From NCBI GenBank assembly GCA_022496805.1, contig CM040093.1, positions 4,962,501 through 5,026,500 of the forward strand: a DNA stretch of 64,000 nt, read 5' to 3'. The position numbers and the translations under genes are program-made. Positions within the stretch are counted from its first letter, which is position 1. Every line of letters starts with the position of its first letter. Source of the stretch: Pohlia nutans (taxonomy: Eukaryota > Streptophyta > Bryopsida > Bryales > Mniaceae). The notes beneath the pieces were generated by a model. It searched no databases and was not told where the DNA came from. It worked only from the letters and a program-made list of their open reading frames with translations. Below, piece after piece: positions 12,150 through 24,419 of this stretch.

Positions 12150-15100
12150 CTATGTTATAACAAGGAAGAGCCATCAACAGAAACTGGACATAAAACAAAC
12201 ACTCCAGACTAAATACTAAAACAAAATGCAACGATGAGGGCAAAATTCGGCAGTGCACAGATCCACCTACACATACTTTATTTTCTTGTGTGCAGGTTGC
12301 GTCACGACAATTCGTCGTGTGAATTCAGGTTCTTCCCTTCTCCACCCCTCCCTGCTGTCTCTCTTCCTATTAGCTTTCTCCTTGAATCTGGAGTACTTTT
12401 TGCTGCTTCTACTGCTACCTACGTCCTTCTCGTCCAAATGCCTGGGATGATTATGCCCATTGCCTGTGGCCACCAATTCCTCACCCCCTGGCCATCCCTC
12501 ACCGTTTACCACCCCATCGCTCGGGTTCATCATCCGCTCACGTTCCACCTTCTCAGCTTTCCACTTCAGCAACTCTTCCTTCTTTCTAGCTCTCCGACTA
12601 AGCCTCACCTCACCCTCCTCTAGACCAGAGCTCTCCGCCGCATTTGCATTGGAGCCTGACTTCTTGATCTTTGGCGTGTCCCTATCACGAGCATTCCCCT
12701 GGATCCCTTCACTTTCCCCGCGATGCCGCTTCCTGGAATACTCGCCTCCACCCTCCTGTGATAACATGGAACTCTCCTTGTACCTATCATAGCCAAATTC
12801 ACTGAACAAGGAATCTCTATCTTCCATCCTCTCTTTATACTTCTGCGCCTTCTTGGCTCTCTTGGATAGATAACCATCAGCTGACTCCACCCTTGGAAAG
12901 TCATTCTCCTCGTAGTCCTGCCAACGCCCTCGACGCCCTCTCACTGGCGTCTTCAACTCCATCGCGTCATCAGGATCAGAATTTGAAAACGTTCCGTCGC
13001 CGACCACGTACGGGTCTTCCTCCTCCACCTCTGGGTTGGGTTCGTGGTAGTACCCGGCGAAAGTTGCTGGACGTGCTCTCTTAACAGGCAGGCTCGCTGG
13101 CGATGGCAAGGGTGCCTTACGCCCCACCAGCTTCTCATCCATCCGCACGATACGACTCAGCAGCCCCACCTCATTATCCCCGTCCACATCTGTCAGCAGC
13201 CGATGGGCCATCATGAATGCTGACCGCACCTGTGTCAAAACACCAGCAACGTCTCAGTAAACACTGGAACACATGCGTGTCCCAGAAGAGTGTCGCAAAA
13301 GCTCTTTCCCAGTGAAGTTCACCAAAGGTCTTCCATTAACAACAGCATGATCGATGTGTCCCATTTCTCAAAAGACACTGAGCTTTCCCTAATTAAAATA
13401 CATCTTATTGAAATTGACAAAAACTCGAGCAAACACCTCAAACTTGACACTCAACTGATGCAACACGCTACACAACTCACAACTCCTTATGCACAGACAA
13501 CATAGCAGTACAGCTACCAGTTCCCTTGCATGTAGATCTGAGCAGAAAAGCAAAATTCACAGCTCAGAGCTTGATTTTGTGGTTGCACAGATGAAGGGTC
13601 CAGCTGCGTACCTTTTGAATCGCGTAAGAATTCTTCCCAATATCGTTGTCCGGTGACTGCAAAAAGCCACCCCATCATTACGTGAGGGTTGCAAGCGACG
13701 ATCATGCAAACAACGCTGGACGCCAACTCGCTCGATAGTTCATCCAAGATACACTGACTCACAATGCCAGAGTTTTTCCCACAATCTATCACTCACCTGT
13801 GGATCCTCCACGCACAAGAGAAACGATCGCTTCAAATCATTAAAACTGTCACCAAACAAACATCACGTCAAACACACGCACATGTCAGCACAATGATTCT
13901 CGCCACAAGAAGAACCTCGTGCACAGTGCCGGTAACGAGCATGAGATACTGCTTGTCTCCCACTCCCGAGACTCAAAAACAAGAGAGCTGGAATCTATAA
14001 CCCCTCAAATAATCTCAGCAAAAACACCCACATCTTCCAGCAACACCAACGCCCCTCGCCATCAAAACTTCGGCATATTCTTACCCTCGATCTCTTTTGC
14101 GGAAGAACCTTCCTCCACCTCGACATGAAACACCCACATCCCTCATGTTCAACGTCCGACCGTACAGGTCCAAAAAGTCAACCTGCCATCACGCCACCAC
14201 ATCAGCCCGCATTCTAACGTCGCATCAAAGCATCTGCAGACCAAGGTTACCCAGACCGAACTATATAAACACAGGTAGCTGTACGCATCCCTTCGCTTGT
14301 CACACGCCAAGACCAAGCCCGAACTCATCAGCAGTCACACCTAAACTAAACAGAGTCATGGCAACTGCTGTTCACAGGTCCACATCAGCTTCACCATCAA
14401 AACAATATCAAGATACGAGTTTCAATACTTGATTCCCATCATCCACAAACAATGAGGTCTTACCAGCAAAATGCCCAGGTTTGCTTCCAGTGGAGGAACT
14501 TCACCACGGCTGCTGACACGCCTCTTGCTTGGGTGCATCTGAAACACCACAAAAGAGTCAGCCTCCGACTTGGTCGAGTGTACTCCACACTGCATATACT
14601 AAGTCTCTCCCAAACAGGTATTTACACACGACCCATCGTTCCCCTTGTCACCACTTCCACATGAACCAAGGCGGATACTTGAGAGGCCACAGAATCTCCG
14701 CACAAAGCCCCATTCACAAATGCATCTGAGGATCCATCGGGCCCATGTAACGAACCTGCAGATGAGTCAGTATCATCACGAGTAGAGCATACGATCCAAT
14801 TCCACCCTGATAAACCTGCACAATATCCATCACCTTCTACTACTTAGTTCCCAACATGCCAAACGTCTCGAACTGCGTTATAAACACATAAACCCTACAA
14901 ATCCACTTTTCTCACCACTTCGCCCATCTAAACGAAACCGAAGCTTTGCAACATTCTCCCAGAAGAAATAATCATGAAAGAAGAGAAAACGCCATATTCC
15001 TCTTCAGCCTACTAGTTGCTCTGACAAACAAGAAAGTGCTCAGCTCATTTCTCAAAAGCCCACCTTTCCAAACACCAAACACACCGACATTACCTCATTC

Positions 15101-17805
15101 AGCTCTCGTTGCTGCAAAAATATTTTCAGCACCAAACACAAAGGCCTCAGCGGTGGAATTGCCCCCATTGCCTCCTGTACAACATCGTGTCCGTTCCAGC
15201 TGTTAGAAAGCAATCGGAGATACTGCCATTTCAACACCCACTTCACCTCGACCACCTACGCCTCTAATTCCATCGCATTCTCCCCAACCCCATGGACTTT
15301 CCCCAAACACCGGTCAATGCAGCAACTACTGTACCTTGATGAAGTCTGCAGCCTCAGGTCCATTTGACACATCGAAACTGCACCACAACCCAAGCGTAAG
15401 TTACATGACATACGTTTAACAGTCGCTGCTCTCTGTGAGACAAGCTCAAATCAGATCATGCCATCAACTCATCAGTTTGTCCGGTGGAAAAACACCATCT
15501 GCCCACACTTGCAAGCACCAAAGCTACCTCATAACAGTCTTTTTCTACATTAGTCTCTCACATTAGACTCTCTTGTGTACTTGATAGGTTTGCAAGTAAA
15601 CTCCACGAACGTAACCCGCACATACCTGATGTCAAACGGAATATTACTCACGGTCTCCACGAACTTGATTATGGGCACTCTGGCTTGTCCGATCACCTGA
15701 CCCAACCATCCCCTAAACATCAGCACAAAACATCGTCCAAAACCATTACTGTTGCTGCCTAAAAACTTCACAGACCAGCTCTTCCAACTACTTCCAATCC
15801 ACAACGATCTACCGCAACCGAATCTTGCAAACATAAACGTGCATCCTGTCTCAGCACCAGCTTTCACAACGTAAGCATCTGCTGCTCACAAATGCTTAAC
15901 CATAGCCCTCATGAAGAGCACAATTGCCTGCTACAATTCACTGCTCCCACCAACCTGAATGCTTTTTCCCACTTGCCCCCTCGTCAACGCTTTTGCCAGA
16001 GCTTTCAATCCGTCCTGTATAGCTTGACACCCAGACTCCAAAACCACCACCTGTCACCCACAAGTGCCCCACGGAATTCACAACTTCACACCACTGTAAA
16101 CATTCAATCACCACGCCACGTCCCTTCTCAAACAACCACTGGCGCTTTTCCACCACAACCTCAAAATCTACGACCAACATACGTACACCAATCCCTGTAA
16201 AGCTGCCTAATCATCGCCTGTCGGATTCTCGGGAATTCAAGCAAAACCGAACCAGGCAGAGGGACTTACGTCACAGTCGCTGGTTGGCAAGTACAGTCCA
16301 GTCGCAAATGACCCGAACACCTTCACCTGTGCCATCACATGTGTCCCAAACCCTCAGTACCCGCTGTTCACAAACACAACACCACCACCCTTTACATACC
16401 CACGCTCACGTCCACTCTCGCTGCCAAATTCAATCATCCGTCCCTCAAACCCTATGCAGCACCTGTTACTCACTCACGCCCTACATACGAAACAAACATC
16501 GGATAACCTTGGGCTAATGCAACATGTCTGCCATACCTGACATGAAGGCCAGATTGACTTCACCACGCCGCTCACGCGCTGCACTGCTACTGCCCGGATC
16601 TGTTGCTCCTCCTCAGTCGATGCAACAAATTCGCAGAAATCCACGATCTCTGCATGTCACAACTCACACGCTTGGAATCCAACTGCTGCCACGCATTGTC
16701 GAACTACAAGCACTTCACATTTAAATCAACCAGTCCTTCCAACAACTCTGTACACCTGCAACTATGGACTCAGCTCCTTCAGCCGGGAGCAACTAACCTT
16801 GGTGAAGCTGCAACAGAGGGCTCTGAATCCATGACTCGCGACCGCGAGCCCAAGGCGGGGCTTCTTTCGGGGCCATGCTGCCGTCCACAGAGCTCTCCAC
16901 CCGCTTTCCATTGGATCGCAACACATCCTCCACCCCTGTCTCACCATCCTCGTCTGCCACCTCCAACGAGATGAATTCTGCTTCTTCCACATTCTCCTCC
17001 ACTCCGGCGCTGCCCATACTCTGGATATTGGTTCGAGAAAGAGAGAACGTACTCCTACTGCTCATCACTCCCAAGTCGCCCGACCCCGACGTGTCTGCCC
17101 GAGCTTCGAACGCCGGTGTCGACGCTGCAGCCAGCAGGTCCTTCTCCGCAGCAATCAGCAATTGCAAGCTCCGTCCATCCGCTGAGCTGGCCATCACCGC
17201 CGTCTCCTGCCGCTCCACCGTCACCGTCGACGTCGCTTGCTCGGCCACGGAGTCCTCTCCCCTCGGACTCCCGGCGCCCTCCAGCGGGAGGAAGGAGGCA
17301 TTGAAGGCGAAATCCTCATCCTCGAATTTCGACTCTCCGAGTACGTTCAACCTCTCGTACACAAACACGTCTCCGTCCATCGCTGCCATGACGATGCCGT
17401 AACCCTAACCCGTTCAATGTCATCAACCCCGGCCTTCACAATTCGCCATTCGCAACCTCAGGACATAACCGACTCTCAAGTTGGGAGAGAATAACTTTGT
17501 TCTGCGCAGCTGTAGCTTATAAAAGCAGAATCATCACAATTTACTCCAAAGGTGACCGTCTCCGGTACTGAATAAAATGCTGAGAAAAAGATATCAAAAT
17601 GATCAGAAAACAATCGAAAGGATGAAGTAAAATCTACGACTCCACTGCGACGCAGGGCATCGTCCACAATGAACGGCGCCCCGCAGTCACCAAACTTCCG
17701 AAGTGATGAAAAGTAGACGACAGGAGAAGAATCACGAAACATGCCGAAACAGGGCCGAAGCCTGGAAATCATAAAACCTGACAAACCCTAATCTTGATGC
17801 CGGGG
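12150..17805 (-). repeat. Inverted segmental duplication, arm 1 (TRF4-like locus)
   Basis: This block, read on the minus strand, matches 26040-31870 on the plus strand through promoter, exons, introns and 3' untranslated region. Exons are close to identical; introns and untranslated regions show substitutions and small indels (for example around 17500-17780 versus 26060-26330). Edges are approximate because similarity fades gradually. Confidence 0.85.
12267..17389 (-). CDS. TRF4/5-like non-canonical poly(A) polymerase, copy 1 (13 exons)
   Basis: Predicted nuclear nucleotidyltransferase that adds short A tails to RNAs for exosome decay (TRAMP-type role known for Trf4/PAPD5). Exons on the minus strand: 17389-16798, 16649-16537, 16326-16270, 16050-15955, 15696-15626, 15377-15335, 15174-15094, 14815-14756, 14538-14464, 14182-14085, 13845-13797, 13656-13612, 13229-12267. 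All junctions are GT-AG and keep frame, giving about 780 residues. An acidic N-terminal region of about 200 residues is followed by EIVDFCEFV, GSFATGLYLPTSDCD (GS motif and catalytic DxD), ARVPIIKFVE...FDISFD (third Asp), LRPLCLVLKIFLQQRELNE, and the PAP-associated NLGILLVDFLDLYGR. The C-terminal 320 residues are charged and low-complexity. Compared with copy 2, the usual PT before the Glu run is ST. No disabling change was seen. Confidence 0.88.
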
Positions 17806-18269
17806 CGGGTATCATATATGCCGGTTCTCGCAGGGTATCAGGAAGGCGTTTAGTTTGATGTTCGATTTCTTTTACATTACTCAATGGCCAAAGTCTGGGC
17901 CGTTTTGGTCTCAACGTCTGCCACGTGTCGTTGCCAGCAGGGCAAATGCCACACGGCAGCGGGTGAGTAGTCCCCTCTAAGTGGACCCCTTCCCAGTAAG
18001 TCTGCCGACACAAGCAATCTACTCACTATTCGTTACGGTGAGTCACGATCTGGCAGAAGGTTTTGAAGGTTTTGCTTCTCGAGGGAGCTTTGATTTTGCT
18101 CGAAGTTCTTATCGATCTCTGTTCTTGCTTGAAGTATTTTTCGATCTCTTTTTCTTAATTGAGGAAACTCTGGCGGTCAGGGATCAAATTTGTGGCGCAA
18201 TTTTGAGTTCAATCCTTGGGAGTTGATTTCCTGTGAAGGAGATTTTGGGTCCCGAAGGCGTCGATTGCG
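17806..18269. promoter_or_regulatory. Divergent promoter region between TRF4-like copy 1 and a small gene
   Basis: The interval separates two genes transcribed away from each other. It has a G-box core CACGTG at 17922-17927, and a telobox-like AAACCCTAA lies at about 17782 near the TRF4 transcript start. The transcription starts themselves are not visible from sequence. Confidence 0.5.
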
Positions 18270-18638
18270 ATGACGCAGCCGATTGTGTCACGCAGGACGG
18301 GCCAGCAAGTGCAGGAAGTGGTGGGAGGCTTGGTAACACTCGTGAAGACGATCTTCATGAACGGAGTGATGGTGATGCTGGCTCCCGTGTTGGTCCCCGT
18401 CTCGTTAACTCTCCAGCTCTGGAACTCCCTTCCCACCTTCCGCCAGGTGCGCCGCGCCGTTCCGACGAGCTTCGGGGAGCTCCGGAGGTTTCCGAGTTCC
18501 GTGTGGAACTCCATTCCCAGCGTCAGTCAGTTGGCGAACATGTTTGTGCGTCTGATCCAGGCTATGGTGCGAGATTACATGGCACACTTTAGTACGCAGG
18601 GATTCGGACAGCCGACGCAACAACCACTCCAACGATGA
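18270..18638 (+). CDS. Small hydrophobic protein, function unknown (122 aa)
   Basis: Not recognised. It is a single-exon frame starting MTQPIVSRRTGQQVQEVV. Composition is far more GC-rich than the flanking DNA and resembles the neighbouring true exons. Residues about 18-50 form a long hydrophobic stretch (LVTLVKTIFMNGVMVMLAPV), probably one or two membrane helices. Then comes a Trp/Ser/Arg-rich amphipathic part and a Gln-rich tail. It is divergently placed about 0.9 kb from the start of TRF4-like copy 1. The corresponding side of copy 2 has no relative of it, so it lies outside the duplicated block. A membrane-anchored small protein is the safest description. Confidence 0.6.
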   Translation: MTQPIVSRRTGQQVQEVVGGLVTLVKTIFMNGVMVMLAPVLVPVSLTLQLWNSLPTFRQVRRAVPTSFGELRRFPSSVWNSIPSVSQLANMFVRLIQAMVRDYMAHFSTQGFGQPTQQPLQR

Positions 18639-18699
18639 AGAATTTGGCTGCAGGACCATCTTCTCTTTTGCATTCTTCCTCGTGCGGATTTTTAGGGTT

Positions 18700-20035
18700 T
18701 AAGGTTTATGTACACTTTGACTCATTCGAATTCTTTGTAGGAGCTCAGTTTCTACTTCAGGTGTGTTAGATTAAGAAGGCGATGGTGTGGTACCCTAGAA
18801 AACGGTCAGTTTCGGTCGAAAGTGCCACACGTCATCTTGTGATTGGTTCAGGGTGACGTGGACCTCTCGAAATCTGACGTGGAAATTCAAGTTCGACACT
18901 GACCCTTACGGTATGTAGATTTTGACATTGGTTGGAGAGAATATTCGGTTTGGTATTTTATGGATACTGAAGACACTTTACCTCAATTGAATAGGTTTGT
19001 ACAATCAATTGAAAGTTTGAAGGGGAGAAAATTTCTTCACAGGAGTAGGTTAAGAATATTAAGGTAGGGAGTTGGGACCCATTCCCGTGGCTTTCTTAGA
19101 TTGAATGAGTGTTGGAATGAATTTTCTTCTGGTATTTGTCCTCAATTTGAGAGGATTCCAACACACTGGAATACGTATGATTTGGATATTGTATGAATAA
19201 GTTATGAAATGCTGCAGGTTGAAGTAATTACGAACCTTGAATAATGAATATTGTGTCTACAATTGAGTTAACCGAAAAGAAGCCCATCTAACCTCCTTTT
19301 TGCTCTACTTCTAACCTCTTTTTTGAACTATACTTGGGTTGAATAGTGTCTTGTCATAAATTGTCCCTTTGTGGGCTATGGGTTTGGAGCTTTGGTGGAA
19401 GGTGTGGGAGTCATTGCGAGGTGTGGAGAATAATGATAGTGGCTTGCTTTAGATTGTCTCCCAACTCATCATAGACTAGTTTTTGGTCTATTTATATTTC
19501 AATATGAGTTCAAGAGGAATTCAACATGGGTTTGCTAAAACTTTCCTCTTTGGGTTGACTTTTCGGTTAACTCTAATGTATCTTATGAAAGCATTTTTTT
19601 CTTTTAGAGGTGTTTCGAATGAAAGCAAGTTTCATTGCAAAAAAGAAAAAAGTGGAGCATGTGGAAGTATCCTTTTACTATTATAGAACATAGAAGTATC
19701 TCATTTCTTACAAGGCATGTGTGTGGATGTCACTTGTGTTGTAAATGCATGGATGGCTTTACAATATGCGTAAATAGGTTTTCACATGATTTCAATTTGA
19801 CAAGGATAGAAGAATATTGCATAATTTATCTATGAATAGTGAATTGCAATCATATTCTTATCTAAAGAGTATAAAGAGCTTCAATCTCTATGTATATCTT
19901 TTTCAATTTAGAATTAGAACAATGGTTGAAATTGCAAAAATTTATAGGAAGTCAGTTCAAGAAAGTTCACATTAGTTTTTTTCCTTTACATTTATACTTT
20001 TAAATGCAATGTTTTGATTAGATTTTAGTACAAGA
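18700..20035. other. Intergenic, no gene supported
   Basis: Open frames near 19483-19835 are AT-rich and carry no recognisable domain. No repeat termini were found. Confidence 0.4.
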
Positions 20036-20039
20036 ATAA

Positions 20040-20178
20040 AGACTCTTTGATACACAACTCAAGGTTGTGAAACGTGTGGTGCCCCAAGGAATAGTATCAA
20101 CGTGTGGTGCCCATATTGACACTAGCTTGATGCCCATATCGACCTTGGGCACCCCAAGTACCCCTTTTCTACTAGTCT
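20040..20178. mobile_element. CACTA-like right terminus fragment
   Basis: The segment ends CCCCTTTTCTACTAGTC, the inverse of the CACTAGTAGAAAAGG end at 2084. It holds three short direct repeats of GTGGTGCCC/GATGCCCATAT, as expected of subterminal CACTA repeats. The other terminus was not found nearby. Confidence 0.5.
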
Positions 20179-20635
20179 ATCCACAATAACTTATATGTAA
20201 GAGATCGGAGCGTGGGAAGTCAAGAATTCTTTTTTTTCAGGAATGCCTAGGTTGTGAAGTGTGATTTTCAGCCCCTATAACTCAATTTTTTCTTTATAAC
20301 TTCAAATTTGAGTAGAGCCTCGAGTTAAGAGAAAGTATGTGAACTTTTAGAGCAAAATGATAGTCACAACATACTACCCGAGGTGACACCCAAACAAAAA
20401 AAACCGCATAATTGTTTTTACTATAACTCAAATTGCTGTAAAAATTGGATTTTGTGGAAGCTCATTTGATTTCCTATTCTGAAGGCGGATGTCTAAATAA
20501 ACTCATCCAAAGTTACATGTTCTTCAGGCTGCCAATACCAGTCTGTGAAATGTAACTTGTGGAGCCGGTATGTGAATGCCAGAACCAATTTGGACAAACT
20601 CAAGTGCCAGCCACAGCAGCTGCTTTAGGGTTGAT

Positions 20636-21027
20636 TGTCCTATTACCAACCACTTAAGCAATCTGACCTATATTTGGCAGTGGTAAATCCGGAAAAAAAT
20701 TATGACCGCGTTCGAAATAGGATTTCATGAGGATTGCAAAAAATTGCAACTTAAAATACGCATTTTTCAATTTTATACAAAATTCCAAAGTGGAAAGTAA
20801 CCTGTGACCCAAATCCAACCACTAGGTTTCCCCATGTCCACACCATTGGTGCTAACTTTCACTCATAATGATACCCAAAACCACCAACTATTTCTTCGCA
20901 ATGCTTGGCGTGCCATTGGTCTACTTGAATAGTGAAATTGGTGGTTTTGGGTCTCAACTGTGGTGGCCCCAAGAAAAGTCTACATGTCATAATTGGGGCA
21001 GCGGTTGGTAATAGGACAACCAACCCT
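20636..21027. mobile_element. MITE with about 26-bp inverted termini (copy 2 of the 4546 repeat)
   Basis: The left terminus GGGTTGATTGTCCTATTACC pairs with the right terminus GGTAATAGGACAACCAACCC, with one mismatch over about 25 bp. The flanks are TTA and TAA, which could reflect a PIF/Harbinger-like TWA target, but they are not an exact direct repeat. The interior resembles 4546-4990. No coding sequence. Confidence 0.65.
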
Positions 21028-21600
21028 AACCCCTCAAGGACCAAGGCTGATTTTCCAAGTTCGGTAAGCTCACTGTGGAATGAGTATTGATCCTCAATTC
21101 TTGAGATTTTTTGTGGTGATTTTACTTTTTGTAACGAAGATGGGATGGTAATTTGCATACGTAGGTGATGTATAAATCAAAAAGTACAATCATGCAAAGG
21201 TGAAAAACCTAACTTCGGGCAGCTCTTGAAAATTTTCACACAATGAGCTATGCATCTGAATTTTTGCACACAATGAGCTAACACCCTCATGCACACAATT
21301 GCCAAATTCATTTTACCAAATTTGAGACTAAACTTTGCATTTTCGGCATTTTCAGAAAGTTTCAAATATGGGCAACATGCCAAAAAAAAAGGTGCAACCA
21401 ACTTTGAAGCTTATAATCTTACTATTGAAGAACCTTGAACGGTTGAAAATTTGTAGGTTGTAATAAATTCAAGTTGCTTGAAATATCCTACGGTTGGATT
21501 GGTCAAAAAGGTCATAGATCAAAAAATATTTGTCTTTTTATGAGAAGGGGTACTTTGGAGTGTTTGGAGAGAAACATAGCTGTGGTCCTTTAGGGGTTAA
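21026..21600. mobile_element. piggyBac-type MITE, 575 bp, next to the RimP-like gene
   Basis: The left end CTAACCCCTCAAGGACC and inverted right end TTAACCCCTAAAGGACC match; the left TTAA is mutated to CTAA. It lies directly against the previous MITE and ends 38 bp beyond the stop codon of the RimP-like gene, so it may contribute to that gene's 3' end. Confidence 0.75.
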
Positions 21601-21638
21601 AACACGAAGTTACCTTTGCGCCTCAAGTGATAAACTGT

Positions 21639-23816
21639 TTACACATCGATGTACAAGCGAACGAGATGGATCCTCTCAAATGGCAGGTCTACTCTCCAAT
21701 CCTTTCGTTTCCTGGTCATTCCTCTGCCTTTCCCAGCTAAATCTCTATTCAAACGAACATCAGCTAGCTTCCATTTCGCAGATCCGACCTGCATGTCTAC
21801 AGACTCCAGCTCCATTATACCATCCTTCTCCGGTGTTTCGTCACCTGAGCTCTCAATGTACCTCACGTACATTGGCAGATCCTTGAATCGTTCCAAGTCT
21901 TTGGGAATGCGCACCACACGCTCAGCTCCAGGAGATGACACCTACAGGATTGAATGATCAAACATCCAGTTGAGAACTGTACAAACGAAGGAGCAATAAA
22001 AGTTTAAAGAATTGTAGAATGATGAATCAGTTTTCTTGATGCGTTACCTCCAAAGCCAAATCGTCAGGGATGGTTTTTGCTTCTCCTGCTTTGTCCAAGA
22101 GCTTTGAATACGATGAAGAGAATAGCTGAATCTCATCCATTGTTGGAGAACCGTACCTGCAACAAAATTCCGTTGCTTCAGCAAGAGCTTTCAAGCTTCA
22201 ATAGGTGCAAAAGCCAAGTACATATACACGCAGGTTTATTCTTGCAAAAAACGAGACCCTGTTTGAAAATTCGTTCTCTGTTGAAACAAAACCTTGGACT
22301 GTTGTCTTAGTATATCACATACCGGTGCTCCGATGCAAATTTGGAAGAACACCTAAATGACTTACTTGTCAGATAACTTGTCCACTCGGACCCGAATGAT
22401 GCCCGTGTCTTTGGATACTTTGAAAGCGAAGATTTCAAGAGCACCGTTAAACTCAGCCACCACCTTCTCCGCTAACTCAAGTGTTGTCTTTGCCCATGCA
22501 GCATCTCCAAGAACTATACCCCCTCCATCTCCTCCATCGTTCAGCTGCAAAGGGGAAAACAAAATAAATATCTATGATCAAGGCTCTAAACTTAAGATAC
22601 AAAAATATGATGAGAATAATAAGTGGGAAGGGGTGAAGAGATTTCATGCTGAAATTTGAAAGGCTTGTGAGCCAAAGCATCTTCTTTGTTACCCGAAATC
22701 TCAAACCCTCACAAAATCTTAAGAGACATACCTCGGCTTCCGGTTCAAAGTCGTCTTCCCAGAAATCATCATCATCGAGGTGCTCCTCGAATTCTTCTGC
22801 CAAAACTTCCTCTATAACTGCATCGGAACAAGCAACTTGAATACCAACGCAATGCATGCAACAACTGCAAATACGAAGAAGAATTCTCTCGTACAAGTCT
22901 GCGTGCTAGCTCCAAACAAAATACTCCCTAAACCCTAAAAGACCAAGGATTCTATGACCAATTTGATTGATCACATCATGAAAAATATAATTCAGATGAG
23001 GTCAAAATTTAAATAACCAGAATCAGCGAAGAATATTGCATTTGTTGTTCACTGAAATAAATAAAATTGAACCAAAGAAAGTCCAAATACGACTTACTCA
23101 AAAGTACTTAAAAGGAACTTACCACTTGCAGATTCAGGGTCCGATAGCTCATTCTCAGATTCTCTTTTCTTGTTCTTGAGTTTCTTCTTTCCTTTCGGTT
23201 CAGTAGTTTCCTGGATCTCCTCCGCAGTGTTAGCACCATTGAGCACCATTCCAGAATCATCAGTCTCAAGAATTTCTTCCTGCTTTAGTTTGTTCTTCGT
23301 CTTCTTCTTCAATTTGGTCAGCAACTCAGCATCCTCACTAACTACATTGGCTACGCCATCATCCAACCCTACTACGGCATCGCCATTCTCCGGTAGTAGC
23401 TCAGATTTTACCTTCTTCTTCTTCTTCGTCTTCTTCCCATTCAAATTTTCTCCTTCTCCGTTTCCCACGGATCTGTCCTCCACCAAAATATCTTCTCTGT
23501 CCTCGAGCAACACATCTTTAGACTTACCTTTCTTACTGGCAACTTTACTGTACAGCCCCCTGTGGCAGCTCACTCCAAAGCCGCCATAGATGGTGCTGAA
23601 AGAGCTCGCAAACGATCGTGGCCGAAACTCCTGCACAACAGAAGAATCCCTGATTGCTCCTTGCTGCTCTCGAAACCGAATTCCGGAAACAAATGCATGC
23701 GCCGCAACTGCGGATGTGCATGCTCGTTGTTGCGATGAGGGCGCTGTCCAACATGAACAGCTCGGACCAAAGGAGAAGAATCTGAGTGTTCTCATAATCA
23801 AGAGCTCTTTCCGCAA
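21639..23816 (-). CDS. RimP-like (UPF0090/DUF150) ribosome maturation factor, organelle-targeted, 5 exons
   Basis: Exons on the minus strand: 23816-23123, 22817-22732, 22544-22366, 22156-22048, 21941-21639; all GT-AG and in frame, 456 residues (449 if the second Met at 23795 is used). The N-terminus (RTLRFFSFGPSC..., rich in Ser/Arg/Ala) looks like a plastid or mitochondrial transit peptide. Residues about 90-230 are Lys-rich and acidic low-complexity. An Asp/Glu cluster (EEHLDDDDFWEDDF) is encoded by exon 2. The RimP fold follows: about 275-350 has AEKVVAEFNGALEIFAFKV and RVRVDKL, then LALEVSSPGAERVV (the SPG...R signature) and a C-terminal domain ending HLVRLYIDV. Bacterial RimP binds the 30S subunit during maturation; a similar role in organelle ribosomes is inferred. 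It is much longer than the about 150-residue bacterial form. Confidence 0.85.
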
Positions 23817-23829
23817 TGTCCCGATGAAC

Positions 23830-24415
23830 CCTAAACTGGAAGAAAAACCTTGAAACCCTAATTATTTCTGCTCCTCTCCACGACCTTCATTCCTCTCTGC
23901 AACAAAAAATTCTTATCAACACACGTCGACGCTACATAGAAAAGAAAAGCTCCATTTTAGCCCCAGTGACGCCGAAGGTTGTGAACGAGATACACAATTC
24001 GTCCGTCCGTGACCTCTCCGTCCTCAAGCTCTTCGTCCATGTTGTCTCCGTCCGTCTTCTTTCCGTCCATCTTAACCATTTAGGCACTTTCGAGAAAACA
24101 AAGTTTTCAATAAGACCCACTTTATTAGAGCCGTATTGTTGGTCCAAACTTCACAAATTTCAACCAATAAGATTGCTCGAATTTTGGCAAATTAATTCCA
24201 ATTAGGGCTCAACTCAATCCTATGTGATGGTCTAATTGCACAATTTTGTCATTAAATTTTTGAACGGCATAAGGAAATTAGGTGGAGGTTTTTTTTATCC
24301 CAAATTTACAACTTGTACCCAAACATCTCAAGTAAATTAGGGATACTATCAATAATATTCAATCATACAAATGTAAGCATAGTTTAATCAAACAAGTGTT
24401 GGTTAAGCATAGTTT
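23830..24415. other. Upstream region of the RimP-like gene, no further gene
   Basis: AAACCCTAA telobox-like motifs near 23853 and GTCCGTCCGT-type repeats near 24000-24065 mark the probable promoter and 5' leader. A frame at 23966-24205 is this low-complexity repeat and not a supported gene. Confidence 0.4.
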
Positions 24416-24419
24416 AATT

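Noticed and set aside
12234..17402. Long plus-strand open frames opposite the TRF4-like exons (for example 16875-17402).
   Set aside because: They are antisense shadows of GC-rich coding exons, rich in Pro/Ser/Arg, with no domain. The minus strand carries the spliced polymerase.
17476..17784. A 102-residue minus-strand frame upstream of TRF4-like copy 1.
   Set aside because: The corresponding region of copy 2 (26060-26330) has lost the frame through indels, so it is 5' untranslated sequence.
18233..18659. Alternative frames over the small gene (119 aa plus, 84-101 aa minus).
   Set aside because: Only the 122-residue frame gives a plausible protein with a coherent hydrophobic segment.
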